Assembly: GCF_040412425.1 (NCBI RefSeq)
Contig: NC_089742.1
Location: forward strand, 82,127,039 to 82,191,038
Direction of reading: 5' to 3'
Source of the DNA: Macrobrachium rosenbergii
Taxonomy: Eukaryota > Arthropoda > Malacostraca > Decapoda > Palaemonidae
DNA length: 64,000 nt
Shown: in pieces, positions 19,391-33,919 of the stretch
How the letters are laid out: each line of letters begins with the position of its first letter
Numbering within the stretch: position 1 is the stretch's first letter
Made by a program: the position numbers and the translations under genes
The notes under the pieces: model-generated
What the model was told of the DNA's origin: nothing
Database searches by the model: none
The model's input: the letters and a program-made list of their open reading frames with translations, nothing else

Positions 19391-19689
19391 TTATACACCG
19401 ATTCAGGTGTGTACTTAAAGCATTAGCAGCTAATCAGCCCAGAGGGAGATAACCATTGGGCGGTAAGTTGTTTATAGTGTTCCCTCAGCCCCAGCTGTTA
19501 TCCTCCTTTTATTTTTCGTCTGTTCCCTTAGATTTCTTCATATCTGACTGGTCAACCTCGTTAATTTTACCTTGTTCTAGTGTTCACATTTTATTTAGGA
19601 ACAAATAATTCGGGCGAGTTTTATGAGTATGTGAGTTAATCGACTCGATAAACCGTTCTATAATTATAATGAACGCCTCCAATGCCGCG

Positions 19690-20906
19690 TGACGCAAAGG
19701 GCTTCCGTGATATTACGTCACACTGGTTTTTCCTATGGTTTATCTTCCACGACTCACCACTGATCTCCAGCCCCCTATATCATAGTTCTCGTTCAAGTAA
19801 AATAGGTCTGTGTCTTCCCTTTCTTCTGGTGCCGACAAGACCCCGGTTGACAATATCTCGTATTATACTGTTCTCTTGGGTGAGGTGCAAACATGTACGC
19901 GCCATCTCCATGTTGTCATCATTATCTCATCTACATAAGGAATGCTTCCTTATGGTATTATACCTAACTGTCCTATCATCTGACTCATAATACTCTTCTT
20001 AAACTGTATTCTCAAATCTGCACGATTCATTTGCGTATAGTAATGTAAATCTCAGTGGACACATGTATAGTCATACTTTTGTATGCAGTTTCTTATTCAG
20101 GCTGCCCATTGTTTGAACTGTCATTTTTTTAGGTCTTGTGCTAAATTGCAACTCAAGAGAACAAGGATATTATTGTTCCCAAATATTTGAAATATTCAAC
20201 CTCGTTAATCCTTTCTTCAGCAAGAATTTCGTCCTTTTGCACATGCATACTTCGTTTTTCTCTGCATGTATGATGTATTCAACTGAGCAAGCTTTGTAAA
20301 TATCATGGTTTGTGGTGAATAAAACATCATCTGCAAATGCTAAGGCTGTCACGCTTCTATATTTTATTCAAAGTTTGACGTTAGTTGTGGATTGTATTTT
20401 GGACTTTTATAAAAAAAAAAAATAGTTTTTTTTGTTACTCTAAATACGACGCCGAAGTTCTGGCTAGCTCTCCATCGAAACCATTGAAAAGATTATTTCA
20501 ACAACATAGGAAATATACAACCCGGTTCTCGCGCCTTTCTTCCATCTCCAAGCACTTTTTCTCCAAGCACTTTTTCCCTACAATATGCATGACAGTACCC
20601 AGTATTTACTGCAAATTCTCATGGTAATAGTACCCCATCTACTTCGTCCATAAATAATTTCATTTAGTTTTACATAATTAATGGGCATACTTTTTTGGCA
20701 CAAGACCCTCCGTAATATCGGTCTGTAAACACTATCAAATGTTTCTCGTAATCAACATAGTCCATACATTGCCGCAAAATATATCTTAACACAAATATTT
20801 GATCAGTGCAACTCCTGCCTTTTCTAAAATCAGCTTGTTCAGCTCTCCCTATTTTAACAATATCATCCTTTAGCCTACTGAAAATTAAAATATTAAATAA
20901 TTGCAA
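19690..20906 (-). pseudogene. non-LTR retrotransposon reverse transcriptase remnant
   Basis: On the minus strand, from 20906 downward: EQADFRKGRSCTDQIFVLR (about 20845-20790), the RT block that precedes the first catalytic aspartate, and a frameshifted DYEK segment after it. After a degraded 300-bp stretch comes LAFADDVLF (about 20345-20315), the catalytic (F/Y)ADD box, then a frameshifted NEVEYFKYLGTIIS-type segment (about 20200). At 20060-19700 there is a degraded C-terminus with WRWRVHV, matching the WRW.GH motif after the RT. Order and spacing fit one 5'-truncated LINE, heavily decayed. The endonuclease domain is missing. It is a different copy, and probably a different lineage, from the fragment at 11130-11640. 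Confidence 0.75.
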
Positions 20907-21243
20907 TTCAACCGAATCATAATTAGAAGAAGAACCAGGGGTAGTAAGTAGGCCTCTACTTAGGTTAAATAGGCTTTGCCACGTTACGTCGGTCAGAGCT
21001 TAAGTAAGTCAATGTACAGATTATTTTTATTCATGATAATGTCAGGAATGGAGCGGCATTAATTAGTGCTGCCACGAAAACGCTGCACAAGGGGGCTGTT
21101 ATCGCTGTTTTCTTTGGGCTGTATAACAACACCTCACTAATCGTCAAAAACAGTGGAATGAAGGTAGTGTAAGGATTTAACGAGAAAGCGATTGAAGTGA
21201 TAAGTTTGGGCCGGGAGTCTAAATTAGCATCAAAGAAAGTGCC

Positions 21244-21244
<1 letters not shown>
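20907..21244. other. no gene seen
   Basis: Unique-looking 340 bp between LINE remnant and CT array; nothing recognised. Confidence 0.4.

Positions 21245-21302
<58 letters not shown>
21245..21302. repeat. (CT)n microsatellite
   Basis: About 57 bp CT array. Confidence 0.95.
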
Positions 21303-21307
<5 letters not shown>

Positions 21308-21675
21308 CGTTGCGCAGATGTACGGCTCACAAACAAGAGTAATCCGCGCTCGATCCACGAACGGGTGAAGGAAAGGAATGGTATGGGCGCTCTACCTGAA
21401 AAAAAAAAAAAAAAAATCCAGCTTGCCTGTGTTGATCGAAAGTCGCTAATTAGTACAGTACCGTGATTTTTAGTTGACTGTTGCAGGTGAGAGTTAAAAT
21501 GAAGCGAAAGAAAAAAATGTGGTTACTGGGGAAGGCCGTTGGGGAACAGTATAAGTGAATGATCAGTAGGCTACACGGTCTAAGTGTAAACCATCATACT
21601 ATGATTAAAAAAACGAAGAAACAGGAAGGACTCTACGATTCCGTACTCACCCCACCAGGGTGAAAGTTTTCAAGA

Positions 21676-21678
<3 letters not shown>

Positions 21679-21738
<60 letters not shown>
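21679..21738. repeat. (CT)n microsatellite
   Basis: About 60 bp CT array, the second such array within 450 bp. Confidence 0.95.
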
Positions 21739-21740
<2 letters not shown>

Positions 21741-23708
21741 AGGAAAATTTGTTGGGTATTTCAATCCAGGCGTCCTACCACCTTGAATCAGACTTGTACG
21801 TTAAATGTTTTTCCCGTGTCCTTTACTCTGTTGTCTTTGCTTGTGAAATGAAATGCCGTTTCATATGCCTCCTCCTAGTAAATGGTTATTAGTTTCATGA
21901 ACAAGTCATTTCTTAGTTACTTCATTCAGGTCAAGTAAATATGAGGGCCATTATTGTGCTCCTGGAATCAACCGGTGTTGCGTGACCCAGGCAAAATGTG
22001 ATGTGCAAAAAAGAAATGCTTTAGCTTTGCTGTCATACATCTTGTCGGCTATAGACTTCTCGCGGTGAAGTTAATGAGGCCTGGAAATTATGAACTTTCA
22101 AATCGAAATGTTTGCGGTTTATTTTCAAAAGTCGATTTTAGTAAATGTGGAACTGAATGAAGAGCGGCATTGATTCTTTTTGTTACGGGTTTATATCCTT
22201 AGTCATATACTTTCGATTTGTGCAGACATTGTGATGTTGTCGATGTTGATCTGAAGAAAAAAAAATGCATAATAAGGGATTATTTCAGTATTGAGGAATA
22301 TGAATACCTTAAAAGAAACAAACAGAATATTGAATCGAACAGTAGACACAAGATGGAATAACACGTGTATACTGTATTGTAGAAATGTGGTTTTACATTA
22401 AAGAACTTTATCCAGTGGTTTCCTTTGAATAAATACATAATGATTTCAGCATAGTTTTAAATCCAAGACGCGACTACTGTACAGTCTTATAACTGTTAAC
22501 GTTTAGTTTCAGAACGCGGGAAGGTTTTGTTTAAGGTTTTCTGCAGTTTACCTATGCTTAGTTGGCGTTATGGGTCGGTAATTCTAAACCTGTTATAGTC
22601 TTAGTTTGAGATCCATGATGGTTTAAGATTCGTTCACGGAAGTGCTTCATTGATTGCCCTACGCAGTTGAATTCTGGACGTACATTAAGTTAATAACAGA
22701 GGTGCTTCCAGTTACAGCGGTATCTTTGGGCCCGATTTTTTATTATTAAATTTGTCGCGACGGTGAACATGGTCACCGACTCGACATTTAGTTTTAACAA
22801 GCCTTTGAATCAAAAATACAATTTATGTACAAGATGGAGCAGTTGAAATTGAGGTACAATTTTAGAATATTATGTTTTAGTAGGACTGTTTTAAACTGAT
22901 TACGCAATTGTAGTTTTGTAGTCGAGTTCACAGATTTGTTACTAAGGCCAAGTTTGCACCATCCAGTGCCAAACATAAATCAGAGTCCAGATTGTCGAGT
23001 CCTAATCAGAGGTCACCCATAAGATTCAGAATTTTTCAGAGTCGTCAACGTATAATTAAAGTCCAGGTATTATAATTCTACTACGATCAATCAGTTAGGT
23101 CAGTTAACGAAAGGGGCATCAATGGGAAGAAACTCAACCCAAACAATCAATAATTGTATGTAACTAGCCTATGATGTAGGACAAATTGAAGCTGTGCTTA
23201 TTTTTTATTCACTCTGATAACCAAAAGGTTACGAGTAATGCAACGCTGTACTAATTACCGATAGATGCAAGTACCTAAAATGACTAGTAATTGCTGCTCG
23301 CCCGGATTTCGTGAATTTACCCAAGAGGCAGCTTGCTTGTGCCCTTATTACACAAATGATATATTGTAATGTAAAGTTACATTTTAGCCTAAAAATATTG
23401 AAGTGACTACTTGAAACTGAAAATGGTCTTTAAAGAAGTACTGTTCAGTTAAAGGGCTTCCGAAAAACCACGATCCTAAAACGAATATTCTTTCTGGGAA
23501 ATAACAAGTTATGATTTAAGTTGTTAATGATCGAAGAGTATACATGACGAATATTTTTCTTTCCATGGACTTCAAAGATACAGTCTGGATAAAGAATTGT
23601 TTAACTAAGCATGAATTAGTTTATGAAGCTATTTGGGTCTCATTTATATTATAACTAATTTTGTATAGTTGTCAATACCTTTGCTTATTTTCGGTATACA
23701 TAGATGGC
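21739..23708. other. no gene seen
   Basis: Unique-looking AT-rich DNA. No open frame with a recognisable domain, no repeat family recognised. Confidence 0.45.
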
Positions 23709-23714
23709 GTGTGT

Positions 23715-23772
<58 letters not shown>
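23709..23772. repeat. (TG)n(AG)n compound microsatellite
   Basis: TG block of about 36 bp switching to AG of about 27 bp. Confidence 0.95.
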
Positions 23773-23775
<3 letters not shown>

Positions 23776-25347
23776 ATTGAATGACTGAATGCTATATAAA
23801 TTAGTAAGGTGAGCAGATAGAGAGGTTACTCTAAGAATTTACAATGGAGAAGAACCACATGATTTAGCTTTAATCTAAAACAGTGGTCTGGAGAGCTAGT
23901 ATTTAGTTATTTTAAATAATAATTTTTTAACCGATTGAAGCCGATTATATTCACATTATACCTAGAAAACAAAGCGAAGGCAAACAAGAACAGACGTTTT
24001 TATATATCATATGAATTTGGTAGATCCTAATTTGTAATCGTTATTTATTGGCACTATATAATAACGGTGATTGTATAGGTCCCATTAGCCTGCTAAGCAC
24101 AATCCAACATAATACTAAAAGAGAAATGTCCCTTTTAAAACCAATAACTCACGTTCGTTCTCTGTTTAATGACCACTAGCAACATTTATACCTTGCCCAA
24201 CAGTATATCCTTAAAATCGACATCATAAAGACACCAACATTTACGTATACTGACAATAAATACAGAGTACCATCCTCAAGACCATAGGTCTGGAGACCGA
24301 GTCCTAGGCCAAGGCAAAGGCCGGGAGAACGCAGCTTCGAGACTCAGTCACTGCCTTGTTGTGGCATGTTAAAATGCGTCTTTACTTTGCTGGCTGGACT
24401 GCGTCCTGAAGAAGACTGCAAGTTTCTTATTGTACTTAGGTGAATGAATGAAGCTGTTTCTTGAGTTGCCTTTGAAGAAAGATTCTTCAAGGTGTTGTAG
24501 TCCCTTGTAGCCTAATGAAGTGGAATTATAAAACACTAGATGTTAATTACTGTCGTATTGTTGGGAAATTTACCAGTAATTTTTTTATTCCCGAGTTAGC
24601 AGTTGCTGTGATTGGTTGTATTCTGGAACATTATGTAGTAGTTATTCAAGGTTGGTTAACTGTTCATGAGATATCAGTTATAAAAAGGCCTATAAAATTT
24701 TAATTAATGCATGTTGCATGGGAGTAGACACCCAAAAAATAAAATATTTTTTTTCAGGCATTTCATCCTAAGAAAGCGCGGCTTGAAATATTACCTTTAA
24801 TGATTGATTAAGCAAATTTAAATTCACCCTTGATCAGGTTTCAAGATCGGGTATACCTTTACGTGTCATTTGCAAGCTTTTATAAATCTGTTAAGAGCGA
24901 AGTAAGTATATATATTTGCTGAGCTTCTTTTCAGTTTAACGTCGATAAAATATCGAAATTCAAGGATAATCGGTTTTCGTTCGCAGACGCAGACCGTAGA
25001 GAAAGAGAGAGGGAGAGAGAATGTGTCGTTAATGGCGGTAGGAATATAAAAACACTCCCATGAAAGTTCTGTAAATTGACAATGATAGACAAATGTGTCT
25101 CAGGAGAAAGATAAGAGTAGAGGAACCAACAGTTATTTATCTTTTAATTTTTTTTGTAGACGGGGATTTATTTTACGAGGATAGTAGCATGGAAGTTGGT
25201 CCTGTAACTTCTCTTCATATCATGAATAATTGGAAATTGTCCATCTCATTTTAAAAGTTTATAATGATGTCCAGGTTATGTTCGAGTTTGAATTTTTTTT
25301 ATTGTCCGACTTCTACGAGTTAGTTCAAACAAAAATTGTGAACTGTA
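23773..25347. other. no gene seen
   Basis: Unique-looking DNA. The 62-codon frame at 24515-24703 is weakly protein-like but has no motif and no flanking splice sites that I trust. Confidence 0.45.
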
Positions 25348-25686
25348 TATATCATAATATATATATATATATATAGCCTACATATGGTGTTTTTATTTCA
25401 TTAACAAATAGATTGTACAAAGCTCAAGCTATTAGCATACCAGTGTAACTTAATGTCACGCGTCTTTAGTATCAAAATTATTTGTACTTACTGCCACTGT
25501 CTTTATGGAGTATTTGTCTAAATCTAACATTCAAGTGAACTCCGATAACAGAAACTTACAAATATACAAAGATTGGTTGCGCCCATAACGTCAAAAGAGA
25601 CCGTATAATGAAAGAGGATAGGGACGTCACCCACATACCTACGAGGGACATACACATGCGTGCACGCGCACACAATCACACATATA

Positions 25687-25688
25687 TG

Positions 25689-25740
<52 letters not shown>

Positions 25741-25816
25741 CATATATATATATATTATATATAAATACATGATTTATATAATTATACTGTATATAGGTAT
25801 ATATGTGTGTGTGTGT
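25687..25816. repeat. (TA)n/(CATA)n microsatellite cluster
   Basis: TA array at about 25687-25734, then imperfect TATA/CATA repeats to about 25816. A smaller TA block lies at 25355-25374. Confidence 0.9.
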
Positions 25817-26344
25817 ATGTATATATGTATGAATTCACTTATGCGATTCCGTAATGAAAGTAGAAGTGTGACAGGGATTGTAGCGCTTTTAATAAGTATG
25901 ATTTAACTTGACGTCTCTGTCTGTCTGTATGTTTGACTCTGTCTGTCAGATAGTCAAAACTTGCAACCGATTTTTTACCCACTTCTACCGAACCGATTCA
26001 GCCCATATTTGGTGTGCATGTTCAAAGTCGGTGATAATGCAATATTAAAAAAAATTAAAAATTAATTACTACTGCAATTTTATTGTTGTGTAGCATGCAG
26101 GAACACTTTGTCAAGGGATTATGGTTCCATAGGTGTCAAACATGCAGTGTCGGGACCGTAGATTCGTACATTTTCGTAAACCCCGAGCAAACTAGCGAGG
26201 ATGCAATCGGTTCAGTCACTCGGTGGTGCAGTCAGTACTTTTTCAGCTGTCAAACACTAAAAAAATCACAAATAAAGCCAGTTAAAAAAAATTTTAAACC
26301 ACGCTTTTATTTCAAAATCCACTAAAAATTATAAAATAAAACTC

Positions 26345-26400
26345 TGTGATCCACAATATTGATGGTTACTTACGCTTAAACGCAAAAGCATGGGCGCCTA
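26345..26400. repeat. left arm of inverted repeat (partner 26930-26990)
   Basis: The segment GTGATCCACAATATTGATGG...TTACTTACGC recurs as its reverse complement at about 26930-26990 (GCGTAAGTAACCATTAATAT). The arms are about 55-60 bp and roughly 85-90 percent identical by eye; the spacer is about 530 bp and includes a 24-bp poly-A tract at 26437. Confidence 0.7.
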
Positions 26401-26929
26401 TTTGCCTAATCTTGCATTCTTTTCCTTGCTTTCCTCAAAAAAAAAAAAAAAAAAAAAAAACTCTCTGGTATGTATGACGTTTTATGCTTACTTGTGCCTT
26501 TACGTAAAATCGCAGACCGCTTACCCTAACTTGCACACACAGACTTGTATTGTACTGTATTGTATTTAAAACGTACTTTATTGATGCAGTGTGTATGTAC
26601 AGACATAGGTAAAGAAAGAGCTTCATGGATGCAAAATTTCACGTCAGTAATGAGAATTGTCAAGAATTTCTTACAGTGACGTGTATATCCTACTCTTAGT
26701 GGTTCTTGAGGAAGCTTACCATGTTTGGAACCAAATTACATGCAAGTCTTTGATGACAATCACTTTACTGTCTTCATTGCTTTCACAGACCCCTTCATGT
26801 CTTAACCAACTTACTTCATCACTAGGCACAGACAGCGAGATTGAATCCCACATAGCCGTGCTGTGAAATCTTGCGTTTGGAAACGTCTCAATTTAAATAT
26901 GTATGTGTAGAATTGTATGGAAGTTAGGA

Positions 26930-26990
26930 AAGTACGCGACCCACGCTTTTATGTTTAGGCGTAAGTAACCATTAATATTGTGGATCAAAG
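26930..26990. repeat. right arm of inverted repeat (partner 26345-26400)
   Basis: Reverse-complement partner of the segment at 26345-26400. No coding content; could be the terminal repeats of a decayed non-autonomous element of about 650 bp. Confidence 0.7.
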
Positions 26991-27119
26991 AAAGGTTTAT
27001 TTTACACTTTTTGGTGCATTTTGAAAAAAAGATGGTTGTAAAATTTTTGCAATTAGTTTTATTACTAAGCCATTCCATGTTAAGGAAAATCTCTTAAAAC
27101 ACGCACAAACACACACACA

Positions 27120-27142
27120 CACATATATATATATATCATAGT

Positions 27143-27204
<62 letters not shown>

Positions 27205-27266
27205 TTATATTTACATATATATGTATATATATATATATACATACATATATGTACATATATATGTAC

Positions 27267-27342
<76 letters not shown>
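27120..27342. repeat. (TA)n array with interruptions
   Basis: TA blocks with occasional CATA/GTAC interruptions over about 220 bp. Confidence 0.95.
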
Positions 27343-27345
<3 letters not shown>

Positions 27346-27454
27346 ATAGCCTATATGAGGTTTTCCCTCACATGGGGTGGCTCGAAAAACACTGCAATTC
27401 CTGACACTCTTATACGTACACTAATGAATCGGATAAGTGAAGGAAACCCCTATA

Positions 27455-27459
<5 letters not shown>

Positions 27460-27547
<88 letters not shown>
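27460..27547. repeat. (TA)n microsatellite
   Basis: About 88 bp TA array. Confidence 0.95.
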
Positions 27548-27553
<6 letters not shown>

Positions 27554-27813
27554 GCTAAGCTGCACAGAGCATAGCATATGTTAATCTAAGTTTATTTGGT
27601 GTAAGCCTGAATTACACTATGGAATGTTTGTATAGACCAACATGAGTTATTATAAACTAGGTTGCTCTGGCCTAGGCTAACCTATGTTATCATAGAGTAG
27701 GTTAACCAAGGATCATCAACCTAGGATATGCTAATTAAACTTACTGTCTTGATTTTACCTTTGACCCATCCACTGTTAGGCAAATTTCTCGTTGTTGGTT
27801 ACACATACACACG

Positions 27814-27853
<40 letters not shown>

Positions 27854-27954
27854 TATATATTATATGAATGAATTTTTATCACATCACCGTGATTTATATA
27901 CAAGCATTAAGCTACAAATGTCGTTTAATGTCCAATTCTGCTCTACCTCTTAAA

Positions 27955-28101
<147 letters not shown>

Positions 28102-28298
28102 TAAACAGAAGGGGAAATTATAGGCGATAAGAAGTTCGTCGTCTCATGGGCTCGAACCACGGATCACGAGAACTCACGACGTACAGTGAAGCCTTAGCCT
28201 ATCCGGCTAGCGAGTACTCTTGATCCGTGGTTCGAGCCCATGTGGCGACGAAACTCTTATCAGCTATAATTCCCCTTCGATTTACATACATACAGTAC

Positions 28299-28330
<32 letters not shown>

Positions 28331-28439
28331 ATATTATACATATATATGAATATATATAATTTATACATATAAATATATATTATATATTATATATATATAG
28401 TTTATATATATAAATATATATATTATATATACATATATA

Positions 28440-28443
28440 TATA

Positions 28444-28540
<97 letters not shown>
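28440..28540. repeat. (TA)n microsatellite
   Basis: About 98 bp TA array abutting the outer arm of the palindrome at 28541. Imperfect TA-rich palindromic sequence fills 28299-28440. Confidence 0.95.
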
Positions 28541-28541
<1 letters not shown>

Positions 28542-28734
28542 TCTAGGTAGAGCGAATTGGATATTAAAGGACATTTGTGGCGTAATGCTTGTATATGAAT
28601 CACGGCCATGTGATAAAAATTCATTCATAAAATGGCTACATGCTACAAACGCACTAGACGGGTATCATGTTGGAGGTGGGCCGATACCGACGATAATTAC
28701 AAATACCTGCGTTCGACGGGGATTGGTACACGAG

Positions 28735-28825
28735 AGTCGGTATCAACTTTTACCTCTCTTGATAGCCGGATAGGCTAAGGCGTCACTGCGATCCGTGGTT
28801 CGAGCCCATGAGACGACGAACATAT
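28735..28825 (+). repeat. third copy of the tRNA-like B-box repeat
   Basis: Contains GATAGCCGGATAGGCTAAGG followed 14 bp later by the B-box-like GTGGTTCGAGCCCATG and ACGACGAAC, the same unit as in the arms at 28111-28275. The A-box-like and B-box-like elements are about 30 bp apart, as in tRNA-derived SINE heads. Confidence 0.65.
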
Positions 28826-28869
28826 ACATGTATATATATAGATTTATATATTATTTCCGAGGTAGAGCG

Positions 28870-28872
<3 letters not shown>

Positions 28873-28958
<86 letters not shown>
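28873..28958. repeat. (TA)n microsatellite
   Basis: About 86 bp TA array preceded by a partial copy (GAGGTAGAGCGAATT) of the palindrome's outer arm edge. Confidence 0.95.
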
Positions 28959-28960
<2 letters not shown>

Positions 28961-31900
28961 CTATATGTGAGTGTGTATATGTGAAACCAACATTGAACAA
29001 TTTTTCTGTTATTGGGTGGGTCTAAGGTAAGAACAAGCCAGTGGGTTTAATTTGTAGATGTTTACCTTCTGTTTATGCTTTGGTTTACCGAAGACTTCAC
29101 GGAAGACGCTCTGCGAGACCCACAAACTCAACTCGTCACATAATTAATAATGCAGACATATTCTGAGATTTTTTCTTTTAATTGTCAAATGCACACTGTC
29201 ATAGCACTCAGATAAAAGGAAAATCTATAATATTTTTTTGACCGACTTGATATTTTCAGTCCTCCTCTTCGAGCGGCATATGGACTTGGTAATAATTTTA
29301 GTATTAAGTTCAGATTTGCAGCATATAATTGTTATCAAGCCGTTGGAGACTATCGTTTTGCTAGGGTTATCCGTGCGTCGAGCAAGTCTGAGACTGATTG
29401 AGGAGCCCAGTTTAATTCGTGATTCATGGAGGTCATTAGAACGGGTTGAACTCTTCCGTATGCGTTGCCTTTATCGATAGGAATATATTTTCCTTATAAT
29501 TTCTAGTTACTGTAACATGCTGCTTATTTTTTCTAGTAGTCAGTTAAAAGATTTTTTTTGTCAAAGCTAGAAGACATGACTGTATTATGCTATTTTTACC
29601 ACGTTTTTGTTGCTGAAAGAACAAGGAGGGTTTAGATGCCTTTGTTTATGTATTTACTCATTTGTTAATTTACTGTGATCCCGTTTCAGTGGATCAAGAA
29701 GGTTTTGGTTAGTGTTCGAATATACAAAGAAGAATTTGCAAATGTTTTCACACAAATGAACATTTAGTTTACCAGGGTCATTCTTTTAATGGGATTGTCA
29801 TTATCACTACCTAGGTCTGCAGTACAGTTTTGTTATTGTGAGGTTATTGCATTATCCTCAGGTTCTTATCAGCTTCTCTCCCTTATAAAATTCCCGTTGT
29901 GGGCCCCAGTACGTCAAATAATTTTCAAGCTTCAGCGAAAATCTCCACACGATTTCCACTGTCAAATTATTTTCAGTCTTCGACAAATGTTATTTATTTG
30001 ACATATTTACGGCAAACTGTTGTGTACCACCCTCCACGTTCCTTGTGAAAGAGACCACTCAACAGTGCACGACAGGAGCTCTTTCCCTACAGCCAAGACC
30101 CTCTCCTTCCTGCCTCCCTCCTAGTCCCACATCCCTGCACACGAAGCCCAAGCCCTACCATATCTCAAGTGAAAACCTCAGTAGAACCCCTTCTCTCCCT
30201 TGTCATGGTCCCTCGGGGACCATAGTCGCGGCGGGAGATTTCTCTCTGTCGTTTCTCAGGGAATATCTCGTCATCCTTACACTTGGGGAACTTTTATCTG
30301 TTTTAGGAGATCTTTTTCTTGGGCTACTTATCCCGCCATTACTTGTGTTTCTTAATACTGTCTCTCTTTGCTCTGTTTAAAATGTCTGTTTTTTCATACT
30401 TGTCCTTTTCTTTTTCCACTTTATACACACGCGCACACACACACACATACAGTACACATATATGTATATATAATGTAAAAGTGTGTATTTCATATATCAG
30501 CATTTGAATGTCAAGTTTGTTTTCATGCTAGGATACACATTTTGTGGTTTAATGGAAAAGCTAAAAAGTTGCTCATAAAATGAAAATAATGATAAAGACT
30601 TTAACACCCATCCTTGCAATAAAAATACTCACTAAAAATAAAATAGATATATTAATTTTTTGAATGATGAAAAACCACGATAAATTCTTTCAAATGATAT
30701 ATTGCTTGATGTTCATTATACTCGTTATTGTGCTTTAAAACTTGGAGAAATCAGAAAAAACGTTTGAGAACTTCCTTATCGAGTGGTATATTACTAGAAT
30801 GATCTGAGTTCAATTTCCACGCCAGAAAACTTAATTGTGGCATTTTAAAGCAGGGTAGTTATAAGTTACCTCAGTATGTAAAAAAATGGAAAATAACAAA
30901 AGCAAACGTAAAATTAAACGTAAAATTAACGAGTTGAAATTAGCTGAAATAAACAAAAGTCATGCTGAAAAGTAAATGTTAACTAAACATAATTAATAGA
31001 GAATTATAATTTTCTTGAACCACGTAAAGCTTGGATAAAGTGTATTTCCAATGATGTATAGTTTATTTCTATTTATGCTAGCCATTGCGCAGTCAAGTTA
31101 TTACAGTCATTTTTTACCGTATTTTTTACTCTACCTAATTATATCGAATTAATTTCATTTATTAAAATGGTATTTGTTTTCGTTTGTAACATGGATCCCG
31201 GATGAAACCCAGATGAAAGATAATTTTTACCTTTTAACAAACTTTTTACCACATTTATTGATATTCAGTTAGCAGTGAACCCCGACAAGTAATGTACATT
31301 ATGCATGTAAAGTCCTTGACATATAAACATGATGAAATTGCAAAATTATTGAAATTTTGCTGTCATTTTTGACGACGCGGATACTCAAGTCTGTAATTCA
31401 TCCATTATTACCTCATTTTCTTTACCTCCCCCGACATTCCTTCCATGTCAGTCTTCACTGGATGTATTTCATATCCTTCCGCCATGACTTCATATCTGGT
31501 CCATAAATGCCATGCACACCGTTAAAAGTTCAGAATTTCATTTACCTCGGATAATTAAGAAAATGATTAAATATGAGTTTCTATCGTCATTGTCGTTTCT
31601 TGTATAACCTTTACTATTAGTGATGAAGTTACTAACAGTATTAGTAACCACAAATTGCCTACTTTTTGTAGGGGAAATAGAGAAAGCTACACAACTGAAT
31701 GGATACGTCTTTGGTTCCATAGTAGTTATGGCTTCAGCGTATGGTCCCAGCCTGTTACTGTCCAAAGCAATTGTTTGTACGCATATTCTTTTACTTTTGA
31801 TGAAATGATAACACACAATGTTACGTACACTTCTGTTTACTTTATTAGCATAAGGACCCAGATCAATTACTTCAAAAGTAGTCGAACTCGTTGGTTCAGA

Positions 31901-32414
31901 AAGCGTTTCGTGTAGTGTTAGGCTCTTACGGGATTCATTCTGCGTATGTCCTTTGTTTTCATTGCATCACTTCTCATACAGCCTGTCAAACACTAACGCA
32001 GGCTAACACCGAGGATTACGTACGGAAGTTCATGCAAACACACGCCTGCCTGCAGAAGAGTCGTTTAAAGTAATGAATTTTTATTTAAAAAGAATTGAAT
32101 TTCGATAATCCCTTTAATTTGTCGTATATACGTACAAATGATACTCTAATTCCCATTGGAGAGATTTCTATGGTATTGGTTTGTGTTTCCATTATCCGGG
32201 CTCTGAATACGACTGACACGTTCATAACCTTTGACATTTCTAAAGACGAAAGGAAATAAAAGAAAGTCAGGGCTTTGTTTGATCTGTTTCAATATATTCC
32301 ATGTTTTTATTTTCTTGATGCTGTTTATCGTTTTAAAGCTAGGTGGCGAAACCATATTTATTCCCTTGGCTTTCTTTTTCTCGTTCACGAATAATTTTTA
32401 TTTTTATTTGCATT

Positions 32415-32416
<2 letters not shown>
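28959..32416. other. no gene seen
   Basis: A 3.4-kb unique-looking stretch. Short frames at 29238-29480, 30045-30380 and 31538-31915 lack domains. A 15-bp perfect hairpin GGTCCCTCGGGGACC lies at about 30208-30222. It may be intronic or intergenic host DNA. Confidence 0.45.
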
Positions 32417-32735
<319 letters not shown>

Positions 32736-33218
32736 AGTGAGTGTTTGTATATTTGCTTGTTCACTGTAGACATCCGAACCGCTCGACAGACCCGGACAAA
32801 ATTGTGCACACGGCCTATATGTCACTCCAGAAAGGTTTTTAATTCAAAATCAAACCCGTACCTCGTGACAGACATACAAACACAGACAAAACAAATGAAA
32901 TTTTCGTTTTTATGTCACCTTTTCCTTCAGTTTGCTGGGTTTATTCTCATTTTTCACCTGACACTTCACCTTTTCTTCTGGTGCTGCCAGAAGTATGAAT
33001 AACCTACAAAAATAAATCTCCTATAACAAATTTTTGATCTGAATTTACGTGAATTTTGATCATAATTTATGATAATAATTAATATAATTGTTTATTACCT
33101 CGATAAAATCTGCTTTGAAAACCTAAATCGATAATTTCTTTCCGTAGTAAGCAAAGCCGAGTCCGCGCATGCATCGTGATGGCTAAGTGCAATGATTTCA
33201 ACCAGCAGAAACCACCAC

Positions 33219-33249
<31 letters not shown>

Positions 33250-33919
33250 GGCATCACTCAAACACTTTGGAGCGAAATCTGTCTCTATCTATTAGGTTTA
33301 TTACTAAGTTATCACCTAGAGAGAACAACAACAATTTACGATGCAGAAAAATGGAAGGCAGCGTCTGCATAAGGAACGGAAAAACATACGTGGCTTCCGG
33401 CAACCGCTTCACCATGTGAAAAGCGATACTCACAAGCCATTTGCCCTTTTTTGCGTATGGTGTTAAAATGGTTCTACACACGATCCTACGTCATTTATTA
33501 CATGTTCACCTACATGCTGTAGGAAGAAGGACACGTTTTTAGCTGTGCTGGAATAATCAAAATATCACCTTGGACACTCAGTGGTTGACGGTTGGAATTA
33601 ATTATCGTGCGAGTTGGCAAAACACTTTACTGCATATGGAAGATAAGTTTCTTTTCACGTTGCTTGTTACTGATTACCTGGAAGATAATGACTGAAAGTT
33701 CTAGATTAAAACTTTATAGGAATGTAGATCATTACATTTGGAAATCTTTTCCGAAAGTCACTTAGAAGGTAAATCTGTTAGATGCAAGTAGGGACTAAAT
33801 TAAGAAATGGCAACCGCTGCACTTTGAGTAACTCGAAGTGTTCACAACTTAGCCTACACCATATCACTTCATACCTTTTGCTGATGTAATCATACACAGT
33901 AAGAATTGTTAAGTCAAGT
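32736..33919. other. no gene seen
   Basis: Unique-looking DNA with a short (CT)n tract at 33223-33249. No recognised coding or repeat family. Confidence 0.45.

Noticed and set aside
28111..28275. A tRNA gene at the TTCGAGCCC motif
   Set aside because: B-box match only; sequence around it folds as long inverted arms, not a cloverleaf.
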